Origin: DASXBJ01 sp036491755
GTDB taxonomy: Bacteria; Chloroflexota; Dormibacteria; Dormibacterales; Dormibacteraceae
Direction: 5' to 3'
Assembly: GCA_036491755.1 (NCBI GenBank)
Contig: DASXBJ010000096.1
Coordinates: forward strand, 1 to 10,438
Length of the DNA: 10,438 nucleotides
Part shown: piece by piece, positions 1-8,004 of the stretch
How the letters are laid out: each line of letters begins with the position of its first letter
How positions within the stretch are numbered: position 1 is the first letter of the stretch
The notes under the pieces: generated by a model
The model's database searches: none
What the model was told of the DNA's origin: nothing
Seen by the model: the letters and a program-made list of their open reading frames with translations, nothing else
Position numbers and translations under genes: made by a program

Positions 1-1293
1 TACGGCTGGAGCCTGGACACGTACCGCCGCCGGGTCGAGTCGTTCGGCTGCTTTCCGATCGTGATCGACGGCCACGACGTGACGGCAATCGACCGGGCCT
101 ACGGCCAGGCCCTGTCGGCCAGCGACAAGCCGACGATCATCATCGCCAAGACGATCAAGGGCAAGGGCTTTTCCGAGATCGAGAACAAGAACGGCTGGCA
201 CGGCAAGGTGCTGCCCCCTGACATGGCCGAGCGGGCGATCAAGGAGCTCGGCGGCATCCGCCACCTCAAGGTCAAAACTCCGAAGCCGGATCGCGACGGC
301 TCGGGGAAGGTCGCCCCGCGAGCCGAGCCCGTGGTCACGCTGCCCACGTACACGCAGGAGGACAAGGTCGCCACGCGCAAGGCCTACGGCGACGCCCTGC
401 TGGCGCTGGCCGCCATTCCGGCGGTGGTGGCGATGGACAGCGAGGTGTCCAACTCGACGCACGCCGACGAGTTCGCGCAGGCTCACCCCGACCGATTCTT
501 CGAGATCTGGATCGCCGAGCAGCAGCTGGTGGCGACCGCGGTGGGCATGAGCGTGCGGGGTTACAAGCCGTTCGCGTCGACGTTCGCCGCCTTCTTCTCG
601 CGGGCCTACGACTTCATCCGGATGGCCGGCATCTCGCAGGCCAACATCAGGCTCGTCGGCTCGCACGCGGGCGTCGAGATCGGCCCGGACGGACCCTCGC
701 AGATGGCGCTGGAGGACCTCGCATCGATCCGAGCCGTCCACGGCTCGACCGTCCTGTACCCGTGCGATCCCAACCAGACCGCCAAGCTGACCCGCCTCAT
801 GGCGGACACCGACGGCATCGTGTACATGCGCACGACCCGCGGCGCATACCCGACCCTCTACGGCCCCCACGAAAGCTTCAAGGTCGGCGGCTCCAAGGTG
901 CTGCGCCAGAGCCCGAAGGATCGCGTGACCCTCATCGGAGCCGGCGTCACGGTGCACAACTGCCTGGCCGCGGCCGACCAGCTGGCCGCCAAGAAGATCC
1001 CGGTTCGAGTGATCGACCTCTACTCGGTGAAGCCGGTCGACGTGAAGACCCTCCGCGAAGCTGTGAAGGCCACCCGGGGACGGCTCGTCATCGTCGAGGA
1101 TCACTACCCCGAAGGCGGAATTGGCGCGGCTGTCATGGAAGCGCTGGCCGCAGACGGGATCGCGCTGAAAATAACGCACCTTGCCGTGAAGGGCCTGCCG
1201 ACATCGGGCAAGCCCGAGGAGCTGATGAACGCGGCCGGCATCTCGAGCAGGCAGATCATCGCGGCGGCGACCAAGCTGGCGCAGGCGAAGTAG
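1..1293 (+). CDS. tkt: Transketolase, C-terminal part (5' end outside window)
   Basis: Thiamine-diphosphate enzyme that moves two-carbon ketol units between sugar phosphates in the non-oxidative pentose phosphate branch (cytosolic). The frame is open from base 1, so the Val codon at 61 is not the true start; about 190 N-terminal residues, including most of the ThDP-diphosphate-binding domain, are missing if the protein has the usual ~620 residues of this subtype. Visible parts are the end of the PP domain with GWHGKVLPP near 190-220, the Pyr domain with the catalytic Glu of IAEQQ (codon 517-519), the block GSHAGVEIGPDGPSQM at about 658-705, and a C-terminal domain with VEDHYPEGGIG at about 1093-1125. 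Wording such as STFAAFFSRAYDFIRM and SGKPEEL matches the short, animal-like transketolase subtype more than the E. coli TktA type. The stop TAG at 1291-1293 directly abuts the next start, which suggests translational coupling. Confidence 0.96.
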   Translation, partial: YGWSLDTYRRRVESFGCFPIVIDGHDVTAIDRAYGQALSASDKPTIIIAKTIKGKGFSEIENKNGWHGKVLPPDMAERAIKELGGIRHLKVKTPKPDRDGSGKVAPRAEPVVTLPTYTQEDKVATRKAYGDALLALAAIPAVVAMDSEVSNSTHADEFAQAHPDRFFEIWIAEQQLVATAVGMSVRGYKPFASTFAAFFSRAYDFIRMAGISQANIRLVGSHAGVEIGPDGPSQMALEDLASIRAVHGSTVLYPCDPNQTAKLTRLMADTDGIVYMRTTRGAYPTLYGPHESFKVGGSKVLRQSPKDRVTLIGAGVTVHNCLAAADQLAAKKIPVRVIDLYSVKPVDVKTLREAVKATRGRLVIVEDHYPEGGIGAAVMEALAADGIALKITHLAVKGLPTSGKPEELMNAAGISSRQIIAAATKLAQAK

Positions 1294-4086
1294 ATGGAGA
1301 CGCGCTCCCCGAGCCCGATCAAAGAGCTGAAAAAGGCCGGCCAGTCGCTGTGGCTGGACAACATCCGGCGCCAGCTGATCACGTCAGGCGAGCTGGCCCG
1401 CCTGCGAGACGAGGGGCTGACCGGCGTGACTTCGAACCCGACCATCTTCGAGAAGGCGGTGAGCGGCTCGACCGACTACGACGAGGCGATGGTGCGGCTG
1501 GTCAAGGAGAGGGCGACGCCCTCGGAGATGCTTTGGGGCCTGATGGTGGAAGACATCCAGGCGGCCGCTGATGTATTCCGGCCGGTCTACGAGAGGACCA
1601 AAGGCAAGGACGGGTACGTCAGCATCGAGGTGTCGCCGGCGGTCGCCGCGAACACTCGCAGCACCATCAAGTTCGCCGAAGACCTGCGCGATCGGACGCG
1701 CCGGCCCAATGTGATGGTCAAGATCCCCGCGACCAAAGAGGGGCTGCCGGCGATCTTCGACCAGATCTCCCGGGGCCACAACATCAACATCACGCTGATC
1801 TTCGCCGTCGAGCGGTACGCGGAGGTCGTGGAGGCATACCTGTCGGGACTGGAGAAGCTGCACAGGCAGGGCGGCGACCTCAGCCAGGTGGCGAGCGTAG
1901 CCAGCTTTTTCGTGAGCCGAGTCGACACCAAGGTGGACAAGCTGCTGGCCGACAGGATCCAGGCTGCCGCTGACCCTGCCCAGAAGCGCGAGCTGGAGCG
2001 CCTCTACGGAAAGGCGGCGATCGCCAACTCGAAGCTTGCATATCAGACCTACAAGGAGCTCTTCAGCGGCCCTCGCTGGGACAAGCTGCGCAGGGCCGGC
2101 GCGCGCACGCAGCGATGCCTGTGGGCCAGCACGTCGACCAAGGACCCGCGCTACCCCGACACCTACTACGTCGAGGAGCTCATCGGCCCCGACACGGTCG
2201 ACACGATCCCGCCCGCGACGCTCGCGGCGTTCCGCGAGCACGGCGAGGTGCGGCGCAGCCTCGACGAGAACGTCGACCTCGCGAAGCGCCAGCTCAAGCT
2301 GCTCGCGGCGGCAGGCATCGACCTTGACCAGGTCACGCAGGAGCTGGAGGTCGAGGGCATCGCATCCTTCACCAAGTCGTTCGAGACCCTGCTCGAAGCG
2401 CTGGCCAAGACTTCGAAAGAGATCAAGGCAGGGAAGGGGCCACGCGAATGGCACAGCCTGGGGGCGCTGCAGCCCGCCGTCGACGCGCAGGTGGCGGCAC
2501 TCCAGAAGGAAGACGCGCCTCGGCGCTTGTGGGCCAAGGACTCGACTCTATGGAGCGCAGACCCCGCCCACCGAGAGGAGATTCGCGATCGCCTCGGGTG
2601 GCTCACGGTGGCGGAAAAGATGCTCGAGCGCGCACCGGAGCTGCGGCGGCTGGCGAAGGACGGGCGGGCTTTCACGGACGTGGTGACGCTCGGCATGGGC
2701 GGGTCGAGCCTGTGCCCCGACGTGCTGCGCAACACCTTCGGACACGTCAAGGGCCACCCCCAGCTGCACGTGCTGGACACGACCGATCCCGCCACGATCC
2801 TGGCGACGCGCCGCAAGATTCGCATCGAAAAGACGCTGTTCGTCGTCGCGTCGAAATCAGGCGAGACGACGGAGACCCTTTCGCATTTCGCCTATTTCTG
2901 GGACCAGGTCCAAAAGAGCTTGACGAAAGGTAAGCCGGGCATGCAGTTCGCCGCGATCACCGACCCAGGCACCTCGCTCGAGAAGCTGGCCAGGGACCGC
3001 GGCTTTCGCTGGATCTTTCCCGGCCAGGCGGACATCGGCGGACGCTATTCCGCGCTGAGCAACTTCGGGCTGGTGCCGGGCGCACTGATGGGCGTCAACG
3101 TGGAGGAGATGCTCGAACGTGCCACGGAGATGGCTGCCTCGTGCGCCGACTCCGTGCCGGTGGAGGACAACCCAGGCGTGTGGCTGGGCGCAGTGATGGG
3201 ACGCCTCGCCTTGATGGGGCGCAACAAGCTGACGCTGATCGCATCGCCAAGCGTCGCAACGTTCGGCTACTGGGTCGAGCAGCTCATCGCCGAGAGCACC
3301 GGCAAGCAGGGCAAGGGCATCGTCCCGGTCGAAGGCGAGCCGGTGGGCAAACCCGCCGTCTACGGCAAGGACCGGCTTTTCGTCTATATCCGGATGGACT
3401 CGGATCCGGTCAACCGCGCGGTCCAGGCGTTGGAGAAAGCCGGCCAGCCCGTGGTGACTCTGACGCTGCGCGACACGCTCGACCTGGGAGGGGAGTTCCT
3501 GCGCTGGGAGATCGCGGTCGCGACCGCTGGATCGATCCTCGGCATCGACGCCTTCGACCAGCCCAACGTCCAGGAGTCGAAGGACAACACGAAGAAGGTG
3601 CTGGCGAAGTTCAAGACCGCGGGCAGGCTGCCTGCGGCGACGTCCACTCCCGCGTCGAGGGCGCGCTCTGCCGTCAAAGCACTGATCGGCCGGGCCAAGC
3701 CCAGCGCGTACTTCGCGATCATGGCTTACACGACGCGGACGCCGGTCTCGACCGCTGCCATCGCGGCCATCCGCACCGCGGTGCGCGACAGCACGCACAT
3801 CGCCACCACCGCCGGTTACGGGCCCCGCTTCCTCCACTCGACGGGCCAGCTGCACAAGGGCGGCCCCAAGACCGGGCTTTTCCTGCAGGTCGTCCAGGAC
3901 GACGCCCGCGACGTGCCCATCCCGGGCGAGCCATACAGCTTCTCGATCCTGAAGCAAGCCCAGTCGCTCGGCGACCTGCAATCGCTGAGCTCGCGCCGCC
4001 TGCCGGTGCTGCGCGTGACCCTTGGCAAAGACCCGGCGGCGGGCTGGCGAGCACTCGCGGCCGCGGTCAGGGCGGCTGTCCGCTAG
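1294..4086 (+). CDS. tal-pgi: Bifunctional transaldolase / glucose-6-phosphate isomerase (Tal-Pgi fusion)
   Basis: A 930-residue two-enzyme protein. Residues ~1-375 are transaldolase, which transfers dihydroxyacetone units between sedoheptulose-7-P and glyceraldehyde-3-P. It shows GVTSNPTIF (44-52), the Schiff-base lysine of NVMVKIPAT (Lys143), NINITLIF (163-170) and ASFFVSRVD (203-211). Residues ~385-780 are phosphoglucose isomerase (glucose-6-P to fructose-6-P), with GMGGSSL (467-473), SKSGETTET (520-528), IGGRYSALSNFGLVP (581-595), the probable catalytic Glu in AESTGKQGKG (Glu667) and FDQPNVQESK (754-763, Lys763 probably the C-terminal catalytic Lys). A further conserved block at ~800-912 (GYGPRFLHSTGQLHKGG, 841-857) is typical of known Tal-Pgi fusions, whose length of ~950 residues fits. 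The ATG follows the tkt stop with no spacer and no clear Shine-Dalgarno, so translation is probably coupled to tkt. The frame has no internal stop, so this is a real fusion and not two adjacent genes. Confidence 0.96.
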   Translation: METRSPSPIKELKKAGQSLWLDNIRRQLITSGELARLRDEGLTGVTSNPTIFEKAVSGSTDYDEAMVRLVKERATPSEMLWGLMVEDIQAAADVFRPVYERTKGKDGYVSIEVSPAVAANTRSTIKFAEDLRDRTRRPNVMVKIPATKEGLPAIFDQISRGHNINITLIFAVERYAEVVEAYLSGLEKLHRQGGDLSQVASVASFFVSRVDTKVDKLLADRIQAAADPAQKRELERLYGKAAIANSKLAYQTYKELFSGPRWDKLRRAGARTQRCLWASTSTKDPRYPDTYYVEELIGPDTVDTIPPATLAAFREHGEVRRSLDENVDLAKRQLKLLAAAGIDLDQVTQELEVEGIASFTKSFETLLEALAKTSKEIKAGKGPREWHSLGALQPAVDAQVAALQKEDAPRRLWAKDSTLWSADPAHREEIRDRLGWLTVAEKMLERAPELRRLAKDGRAFTDVVTLGMGGSSLCPDVLRNTFGHVKGHPQLHVLDTTDPATILATRRKIRIEKTLFVVASKSGETTETLSHFAYFWDQVQKSLTKGKPGMQFAAITDPGTSLEKLARDRGFRWIFPGQADIGGRYSALSNFGLVPGALMGVNVEEMLERATEMAASCADSVPVEDNPGVWLGAVMGRLALMGRNKLTLIASPSVATFGYWVEQLIAESTGKQGKGIVPVEGEPVGKPAVYGKDRLFVYIRMDSDPVNRAVQALEKAGQPVVTLTLRDTLDLGGEFLRWEIAVATAGSILGIDAFDQPNVQESKDNTKKVLAKFKTAGRLPAATSTPASRARSAVKALIGRAKPSAYFAIMAYTTRTPVSTAAIAAIRTAVRDSTHIATTAGYGPRFLHSTGQLHKGGPKTGLFLQVVQDDARDVPIPGEPYSFSILKQAQSLGDLQSLSSRRLPVLRVTLGKDPAAGWRALAAAVRAAVR

Positions 4087-4099
4087 TGCCGGCTGCCAT

Positions 4100-4137
4100 C
4101 CCTCACACTCAACCCGCCCCCGTCCTGAGGGGGAGGG
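4100..4137. repeat. GC-rich hairpin upstream of gnd, likely a diverged inverted copy of the pgl-rpe repeat
   Basis: In the 75-bp gap between tal-pgi and gnd, CCCGCCCCC (4113-4121) can pair with GGGGGAGGG (4129-4137) around a 7-nt loop, with one G/A mismatch. Read on the minus strand the element is a C-rich arm, a loop, a G-rich arm and then a TTGAGTGTGAGGG tail. That is the same architecture as the 8648-8776 repeats (CCCTCTCCCC, ATC, GGGGAGAGGG, CTAGGGTGAGGGG), in opposite orientation and diverged. There is no T-tract, so a classical intrinsic terminator is unlikely, although attenuation or mRNA protection between the two operon halves is possible. The relation to the other repeat was judged by eye. 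Confidence 0.55.
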
Positions 4138-4145
4138 AAATCAGC

Positions 4146-4151
4146 AAGGAG
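4146..4151 (+). promoter_or_regulatory. Ribosome binding site of gnd
   Basis: AAGGAG lies 10 nt before the GTG at 4162 and fixes that start codon. It is one of the few near-consensus Shine-Dalgarno sequences in this operon, where most genes rely on abutting or overlapping ends. This agrees with gnd being translated independently after a 75-bp gap. Confidence 0.75.
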
Positions 4152-4161
4152 ACTTAGTCCA

Positions 4162-5094
4162 GTGGAAATGGGGATGGTCGGGTTAGGACGCATGGGCGGC
4201 AACATGGCCCAGCGGCTCATGGCGCGCGGGCACCGCGTGGTCGTGTTCGACCTGGCGCCGGATGCCGTGAAAGGGCTGGCCGCGAAGGGGGCGATCGGTG
4301 GACAGTCATGGGAGGACTTCGTCGCCAAGTTTCAGAGCAAACCCCGGGTCATGTGGATCATGGTTCCCGCCGGCGACCCGACGACGCAGACGATCAACAG
4401 GCTGATCGAGCTCGGCGAGCCTGGCGACATCATCATCGACGGCGGCAACACCAACTGGAAGATCGCCATGGATGACTGCGCCCGCATCAAGGCCAGGGGC
4501 ATGCATTACATGGACGCCGGCACCTCAGGCGGGATCTGGGGACTGGAGTACGGCTACTGCCTCATGGTGGGTGCCGAGCAGGACATCTACGACCACTGCC
4601 TTCCGCTGTTCAAAGACCTCGCTCCAGACGGAGGCGGCCTGGTGCATACGGGGCCCGAGGGCTCCGGCCACTTTGTGAAGATGGTCCACAACGGGGTCGA
4701 GTACGGCCTCATGCAGGCCTACGCAGAAGGCTTCCAGGTCATGAAGCTCTCGAAGACCTTTCCGGACATGGACATGCGGGCGATCGCCGAAGCCTGGCGG
4801 GATGGCAGCGTCGTTCGCTCCTGGCTCCTCGACCTGATCGCACGAGGTCTGACCGAGGATCCCGAGCTCTCGACCATCAAGGGATACGTCGAGGACACCG
4901 GGGAAGGTCGGTGGACCATCGAGGCCGCAATTGACGAGGCGGTCCCGGTGCCGATCATCGCGGAATCGCTGTTCGCCCGCTTCCGTAGCCGGATGGAAAA
5001 CACGTTCGGCGATCGCATGCTCGCCATGATGCGCAACCAGTTCGGAGGGCACGCGGTGGTGAAAGAGCCCCCTGGCGGCTCGGCGCCGAAATGA
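4162..5094 (+). CDS. gnd: 6-phosphogluconate dehydrogenase (decarboxylating), short form
   Basis: Oxidatively decarboxylates 6-phosphogluconate to ribulose-5-phosphate, the third step of the oxidative branch. At 310 residues it is the short, single-helical-unit form and not the ~470-residue E. coli type. Motifs: Rossmann GLGRMGGNMA (8-17), VFD ending the second strand (Asp30), DGGNTNWK (93-100), DAGTSGGIWGLE (118-129), and the catalytic block GHFVKMVHNGVEYG (169-182) with Lys173, His176, Asn177 and Glu180. The tail RMENTFGDRML (277-287) is typical of the family. Asp30 at the end of beta-2, in place of the Asn-Arg-Ser/Thr of NADP-dependent Gnd, suggests a preference for NAD+; this is inference. 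GTG is the start because it directly precedes the Rossmann motif and has AAGGAG 10 nt upstream. The stop is one base before the zwf start. Confidence 0.95.
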   Translation: MEMGMVGLGRMGGNMAQRLMARGHRVVVFDLAPDAVKGLAAKGAIGGQSWEDFVAKFQSKPRVMWIMVPAGDPTTQTINRLIELGEPGDIIIDGGNTNWKIAMDDCARIKARGMHYMDAGTSGGIWGLEYGYCLMVGAEQDIYDHCLPLFKDLAPDGGGLVHTGPEGSGHFVKMVHNGVEYGLMQAYAEGFQVMKLSKTFPDMDMRAIAEAWRDGSVVRSWLLDLIARGLTEDPELSTIKGYVEDTGEGRWTIEAAIDEAVPVPIIAESLFARFRSRMENTFGDRMLAMMRNQFGGHAVVKEPPGGSAPK

Positions 5095-5095
5095 A

Positions 5096-6634
5096 GTGTC
5101 AGCCAACGTAACGGCGGCGCCCAACCCTCTCGCCGAGGGGCTGCACGACTACCGCGTCGCCGACCCCGCGGCCATGGTCATTTTCGGGGCGACCGGCGAC
5201 CTGAGCGGACGCAAGCTGCTGCCGGCGCTCTACAACCTCGCCAAGCAGCGGATGCTCCCGGCGGGATTTGCCGTCGTCGGTGCTGCGATCGACGACATGA
5301 ACGACGACTCGTTTCGCAAGCACGCCACGGACAAGATCAAGGAGTTTTCCCGCACGCAGCCGATCGACGCCCAGGTCCTCGACGCCTTTCTGCGCAGCGT
5401 TTTCTACATCAAGGTGGATTTCGGCAAGCTCGACGATTTCAAGGGCCTGCAGCGCAAGCTCGAGGAGCTCGACACGGCACGCCACATCGGTGGCAACAGA
5501 ATCTTCTACTGCGCGACGCCGCCTCCGACCTACGAGACCATCACCGAACAATTGAAGGCCGCAGCGATGACAGCCGGCAATGGCTACCACCGCATCGTCG
5601 TCGAGAAGCCGTTTGGCTCAGACCTGAAGTCGGCACGGGAGCTGACCAGGGTCCTGCAGCGGGTCTTCCACGAGGATTCCGTCTACCGCATCGACCATTA
5701 CCTCGGCAAGGAGACGGTCCAGAACATCATGGCGTTCCGCTTTGCCAACTCGATCTTCGAGCCGGTCTGGAACTCGAACCTGATCGACTCAGTGCAGATC
5801 ACCGCCGCCGAGGAGATCGGCGTCGAGCTGCGCGGCGCCTATTACGAGCGCGCGGGCACGCTGCGCGACATCGTGCAGAACCACGCCATGCAGCTGCTGG
5901 CCCTCGTCGCCATGGAACCGCCACTTGCCTTCGAGGCCAACGCGGTCCGCGACGAAAAGGTCAAGGTCCTGCGCTCGATCAGGCCCATCACCGACGAGGA
6001 GGTGCCTCACTCCACGGTGCGAGGCCAGTACGCGAAGGGCTGGGTCCTGGGCGAGCACGTCGTGGGCTATCGGGAGGAGAAGAACGTCGCGCCCGGTTCC
6101 CTCACCGAGACCTTCGCCGCGCTGCGCCTGTTCGTTGACAACTGGCGCTGGGCCGGCGTCCCGTTCTACATCCGCGCCGGCAAACGGCTGCCCAAGCGCG
6201 CCACCGAGATCAGGATCCAGTTCAAGCGTCCCCCGCATCTCACGTTTGGGCGCCAGGCCACGCAGGAGCTCGATCCGAACGCGATCACGCTGCGCATCCA
6301 GCCGGAGGAGGGCATCTCGCTGAAGTTCGGCGCCAAGGTGCCCAGCGCCGGGCTGCGCATCCGCAGCGTGAACATGGACTTCGAGTACATGACGTCGTTC
6401 CTGGTCGAGACACCCGAGGCGTACGAGCGCCTCCTGCTGGACTGCATGATCGGCGATCCGACCCTCTTCACGCGCGCCGATGAGGTCGAGACTGCCTGGG
6501 CACTCATTGACCCGATCGAGGCCGCGTGGCGCGACGACCGGCCGCCCCTCGGTTTCTATGCGGCCGGGACATGGGGGCCGCCGGCGGCCGCCAAGCTGCT
6601 GCAGAACGACGGCAGGGAATGGCACCGGCCGTGA
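5096..6634 (+). CDS. zwf: Glucose-6-phosphate 1-dehydrogenase
   Basis: Oxidises glucose-6-phosphate to 6-phosphoglucono-1,5-lactone with NAD(P)+, the entry step of the oxidative pentose phosphate pathway. Length (512 residues) is normal. Motifs in order: dinucleotide-binding FGATGDLSGRKLLPALYNL (30-48), VEKPFGSDL (169-177), the active-site signature RIDHYLGKE (198-206) with substrate-binding His201 and Lys205, the catalytic His of QNHAMQ (His263) and RAGKRLPKR (360-368). The GTG at 5096 lies one base after the gnd stop. No in-frame alternative fits better, because the next Met (residue 27) would leave almost nothing before the Rossmann strand. There is no strong Shine-Dalgarno, so coupling to gnd is likely. 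The 3' end overlaps opcA, whose product is the known partner of this enzyme. Confidence 0.97.
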   Translation: MSANVTAAPNPLAEGLHDYRVADPAAMVIFGATGDLSGRKLLPALYNLAKQRMLPAGFAVVGAAIDDMNDDSFRKHATDKIKEFSRTQPIDAQVLDAFLRSVFYIKVDFGKLDDFKGLQRKLEELDTARHIGGNRIFYCATPPPTYETITEQLKAAAMTAGNGYHRIVVEKPFGSDLKSARELTRVLQRVFHEDSVYRIDHYLGKETVQNIMAFRFANSIFEPVWNSNLIDSVQITAAEEIGVELRGAYYERAGTLRDIVQNHAMQLLALVAMEPPLAFEANAVRDEKVKVLRSIRPITDEEVPHSTVRGQYAKGWVLGEHVVGYREEKNVAPGSLTETFAALRLFVDNWRWAGVPFYIRAGKRLPKRATEIRIQFKRPPHLTFGRQATQELDPNAITLRIQPEEGISLKFGAKVPSAGLRIRSVNMDFEYMTSFLVETPEAYERLLLDCMIGDPTLFTRADEVETAWALIDPIEAAWRDDRPPLGFYAAGTWGPPAAAKLLQNDGREWHRP

Positions 6635-8004
6635 GCTCGTCGTCCGGGCACGAGCCGACTGTGGTCTGGCACGGCAGCAGCACCTCGATGGGCGACGTGC
6701 TGGACGCTCTGAAGGCGGTCCGTGGCAAGTTCGCGCGCGAGGAGGCCGGCGACGACGAGCATCCGCACCCGCGCAGCTGCGTGATGACCCTCGTGGCCGT
6801 CGCTTCCGACGACGCCGAGGAGCGGCGCGCCCAGCGAACGTGCCGGTTGATCGCGGCGGAGCACCCCGCGCAGCTGATCGTCGTGCGCGACGAGGTCGAG
6901 CTGCGCGGCAGCAACATCGAAGCCTGGATCAGCACGGAGACCCAGAAGAGTTCCTCGTGCTCGACCCAGTGCGAGCTGGTCACGCTGCACGTCCGAGGGG
7001 CGGCGGGGGATCACCTGGCCGCTCTCGTCGACCCGCTCCTGGTGAGCGGCCTCCCCACGTTCCTGTGGTGGGTCGGCACGCCCCCGTTTGGCAAGGTCGA
7101 GATCACGGACGCGGTTCGCATCGCCGATGCCCTGGTGGTCGACTCGGCTCGCTTCGACTCACCGTATCGCTCGTTCATCGGGCTCTCCGAGCTCTTTCAG
7201 AACCGGCATCACAAGCTTGGAGTGGCGGACTTTCAATGGTCTCGCCTGCGGCCATGGCGTGAGAACGTCGCCCAGTTTTTCACTCCGCCCGAGCGGCGTC
7301 CTTTCTTGGGCGGAATATCCGAGGTGGGCGTCGAATACGCCGGCGATGGGCGCGGTAACCGAATCGCCGCGGCTCTCTTGACCGGCTGGCTCTCGTCGGC
7401 GCTCGGCTGGAAGCTGAAGAAGGCCGCGGCCGGCGGCGGCGGCGTGGTGTCCGCTCATTACACGGCTGAGGGATGGAGGCCGGTCGAGGTGGCGTTCAAG
7501 TCGGTGCCGAGGGCACAGCTCGAGGCCGGCGAGATCGCCGCCGTCCGAATTGGGGGAGCTGCCGGCGGCGCCACCTTCCACCTTTCGGTGCAGCGCGACC
7601 CGGAACGCGGTCGCGGCGAATCGGGAACCGCCTTCCAGTCTCTGCACCCGACGAGCGGCGAAGACGATGCCGGACTGGAGCTCGCCCAGCGCAAAGCAGA
7701 GCGGCACCGCGACGTGCTCAACGGGTCCCGGGAGGCGCTGCATCACACCGCGACCGGCGACGCGCCGGGCGAGAGCATCCCCAAGCACCCGGTCGTCTTG
7801 ACGCGGGAACGCCGGCGCCAGGACTCCGCGATGGTGCTGCTGACCTTGATCGAGATCGGCGGCGGCGAGGCGCTGCGCCACGTCCAGCGCCTGGACCCTT
7901 ACGACGAGGCTTCGCTGCTCGTCGACCTGCTGTGGAGCGGAACGCGCGACGCGGTGTTCGTCCGCTCGCTGGCGGCGGCAGCCGAGCTGATGCGCGCGGT
8001 CTGA
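6619..8004 (+). CDS. opcA: OpcA, glucose-6-phosphate dehydrogenase assembly/activation protein
   Basis: OpcA is an accessory protein needed for full assembly or activity of Zwf in cyanobacteria and actinobacteria, and the adjacent zwf supports that role here. Family blocks: PRSCVMTLVAVA (51-62), LPTFLWWVGTPPF (145-157), DALVVDSARFDSP near 170-182 and DFQWSRLRPWRENVAQFF (204-221). From the ATG at 6619 it has 461 residues, close to long cyanobacterial OpcA and longer than the ~300-residue mycobacterial form. The C-terminal part (about 340-461) is charged and recognisable only as generic OpcA-like tail. The chosen start overlaps zwf by 16 bp. GTG at 6631, which overlaps the zwf stop as GTGA, is nearly as plausible and gives 457 residues. 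An in-frame ATG at 6526 would place a proline/arginine-rich extension entirely inside zwf and was discarded. Cysteines occur at 55, 75, 114 and 118, with none in the C-terminal half. Confidence 0.93.
   Translation: MAPAVSSSSGHEPTVVWHGSSTSMGDVLDALKAVRGKFAREEAGDDEHPHPRSCVMTLVAVASDDAEERRAQRTCRLIAAEHPAQLIVVRDEVELRGSNIEAWISTETQKSSSCSTQCELVTLHVRGAAGDHLAALVDPLLVSGLPTFLWWVGTPPFGKVEITDAVRIADALVVDSARFDSPYRSFIGLSELFQNRHHKLGVADFQWSRLRPWRENVAQFFTPPERRPFLGGISEVGVEYAGDGRGNRIAAALLTGWLSSALGWKLKKAAAGGGGVVSAHYTAEGWRPVEVAFKSVPRAQLEAGEIAAVRIGGAAGGATFHLSVQRDPERGRGESGTAFQSLHPTSGEDDAGLELAQRKAERHRDVLNGSREALHHTATGDAPGESIPKHPVVLTRERRRQDSAMVLLTLIEIGGGEALRHVQRLDPYDEASLLVDLLWSGTRDAVFVRSLAAAAELMRAV

Noticed and set aside
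1285..1300. Frameshift or split between tkt and tal-pgi, or between the Tal and Pgi halves
   Set aside because: The TAG stop of tkt follows a complete transketolase C-terminus and the fusion frame is continuous, with both halves carrying intact motifs at the expected spacing.
1384..2454. Long minus-strand open frame opposite tal-pgi (also 2857-3981, 5789-6625, 9478-10425)
   Set aside because: Long antisense frames are expected in GC-rich coding DNA. The products are Arg/Ala/Gly/Val-rich with no recognisable motif, and they lie wholly opposite well-supported conserved genes.
3141..4157. Plus-strand frame overlapping the 3' half of tal-pgi in another phase (also 762-1571, 2036-2686, 6480-7262)
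   Set aside because: Arg/Pro/Gly-rich translations without family motifs, overlapping conserved catalytic segments of the real genes; typical out-of-frame shadows.
6526..6618. Upstream ATG at 6526 as opcA start
   Set aside because: It would give a 31-residue extension read from the zwf 3' coding region with no OpcA homology. The starts at 6619 or 6631 sit at the zwf stop, as expected for a coupled pair.
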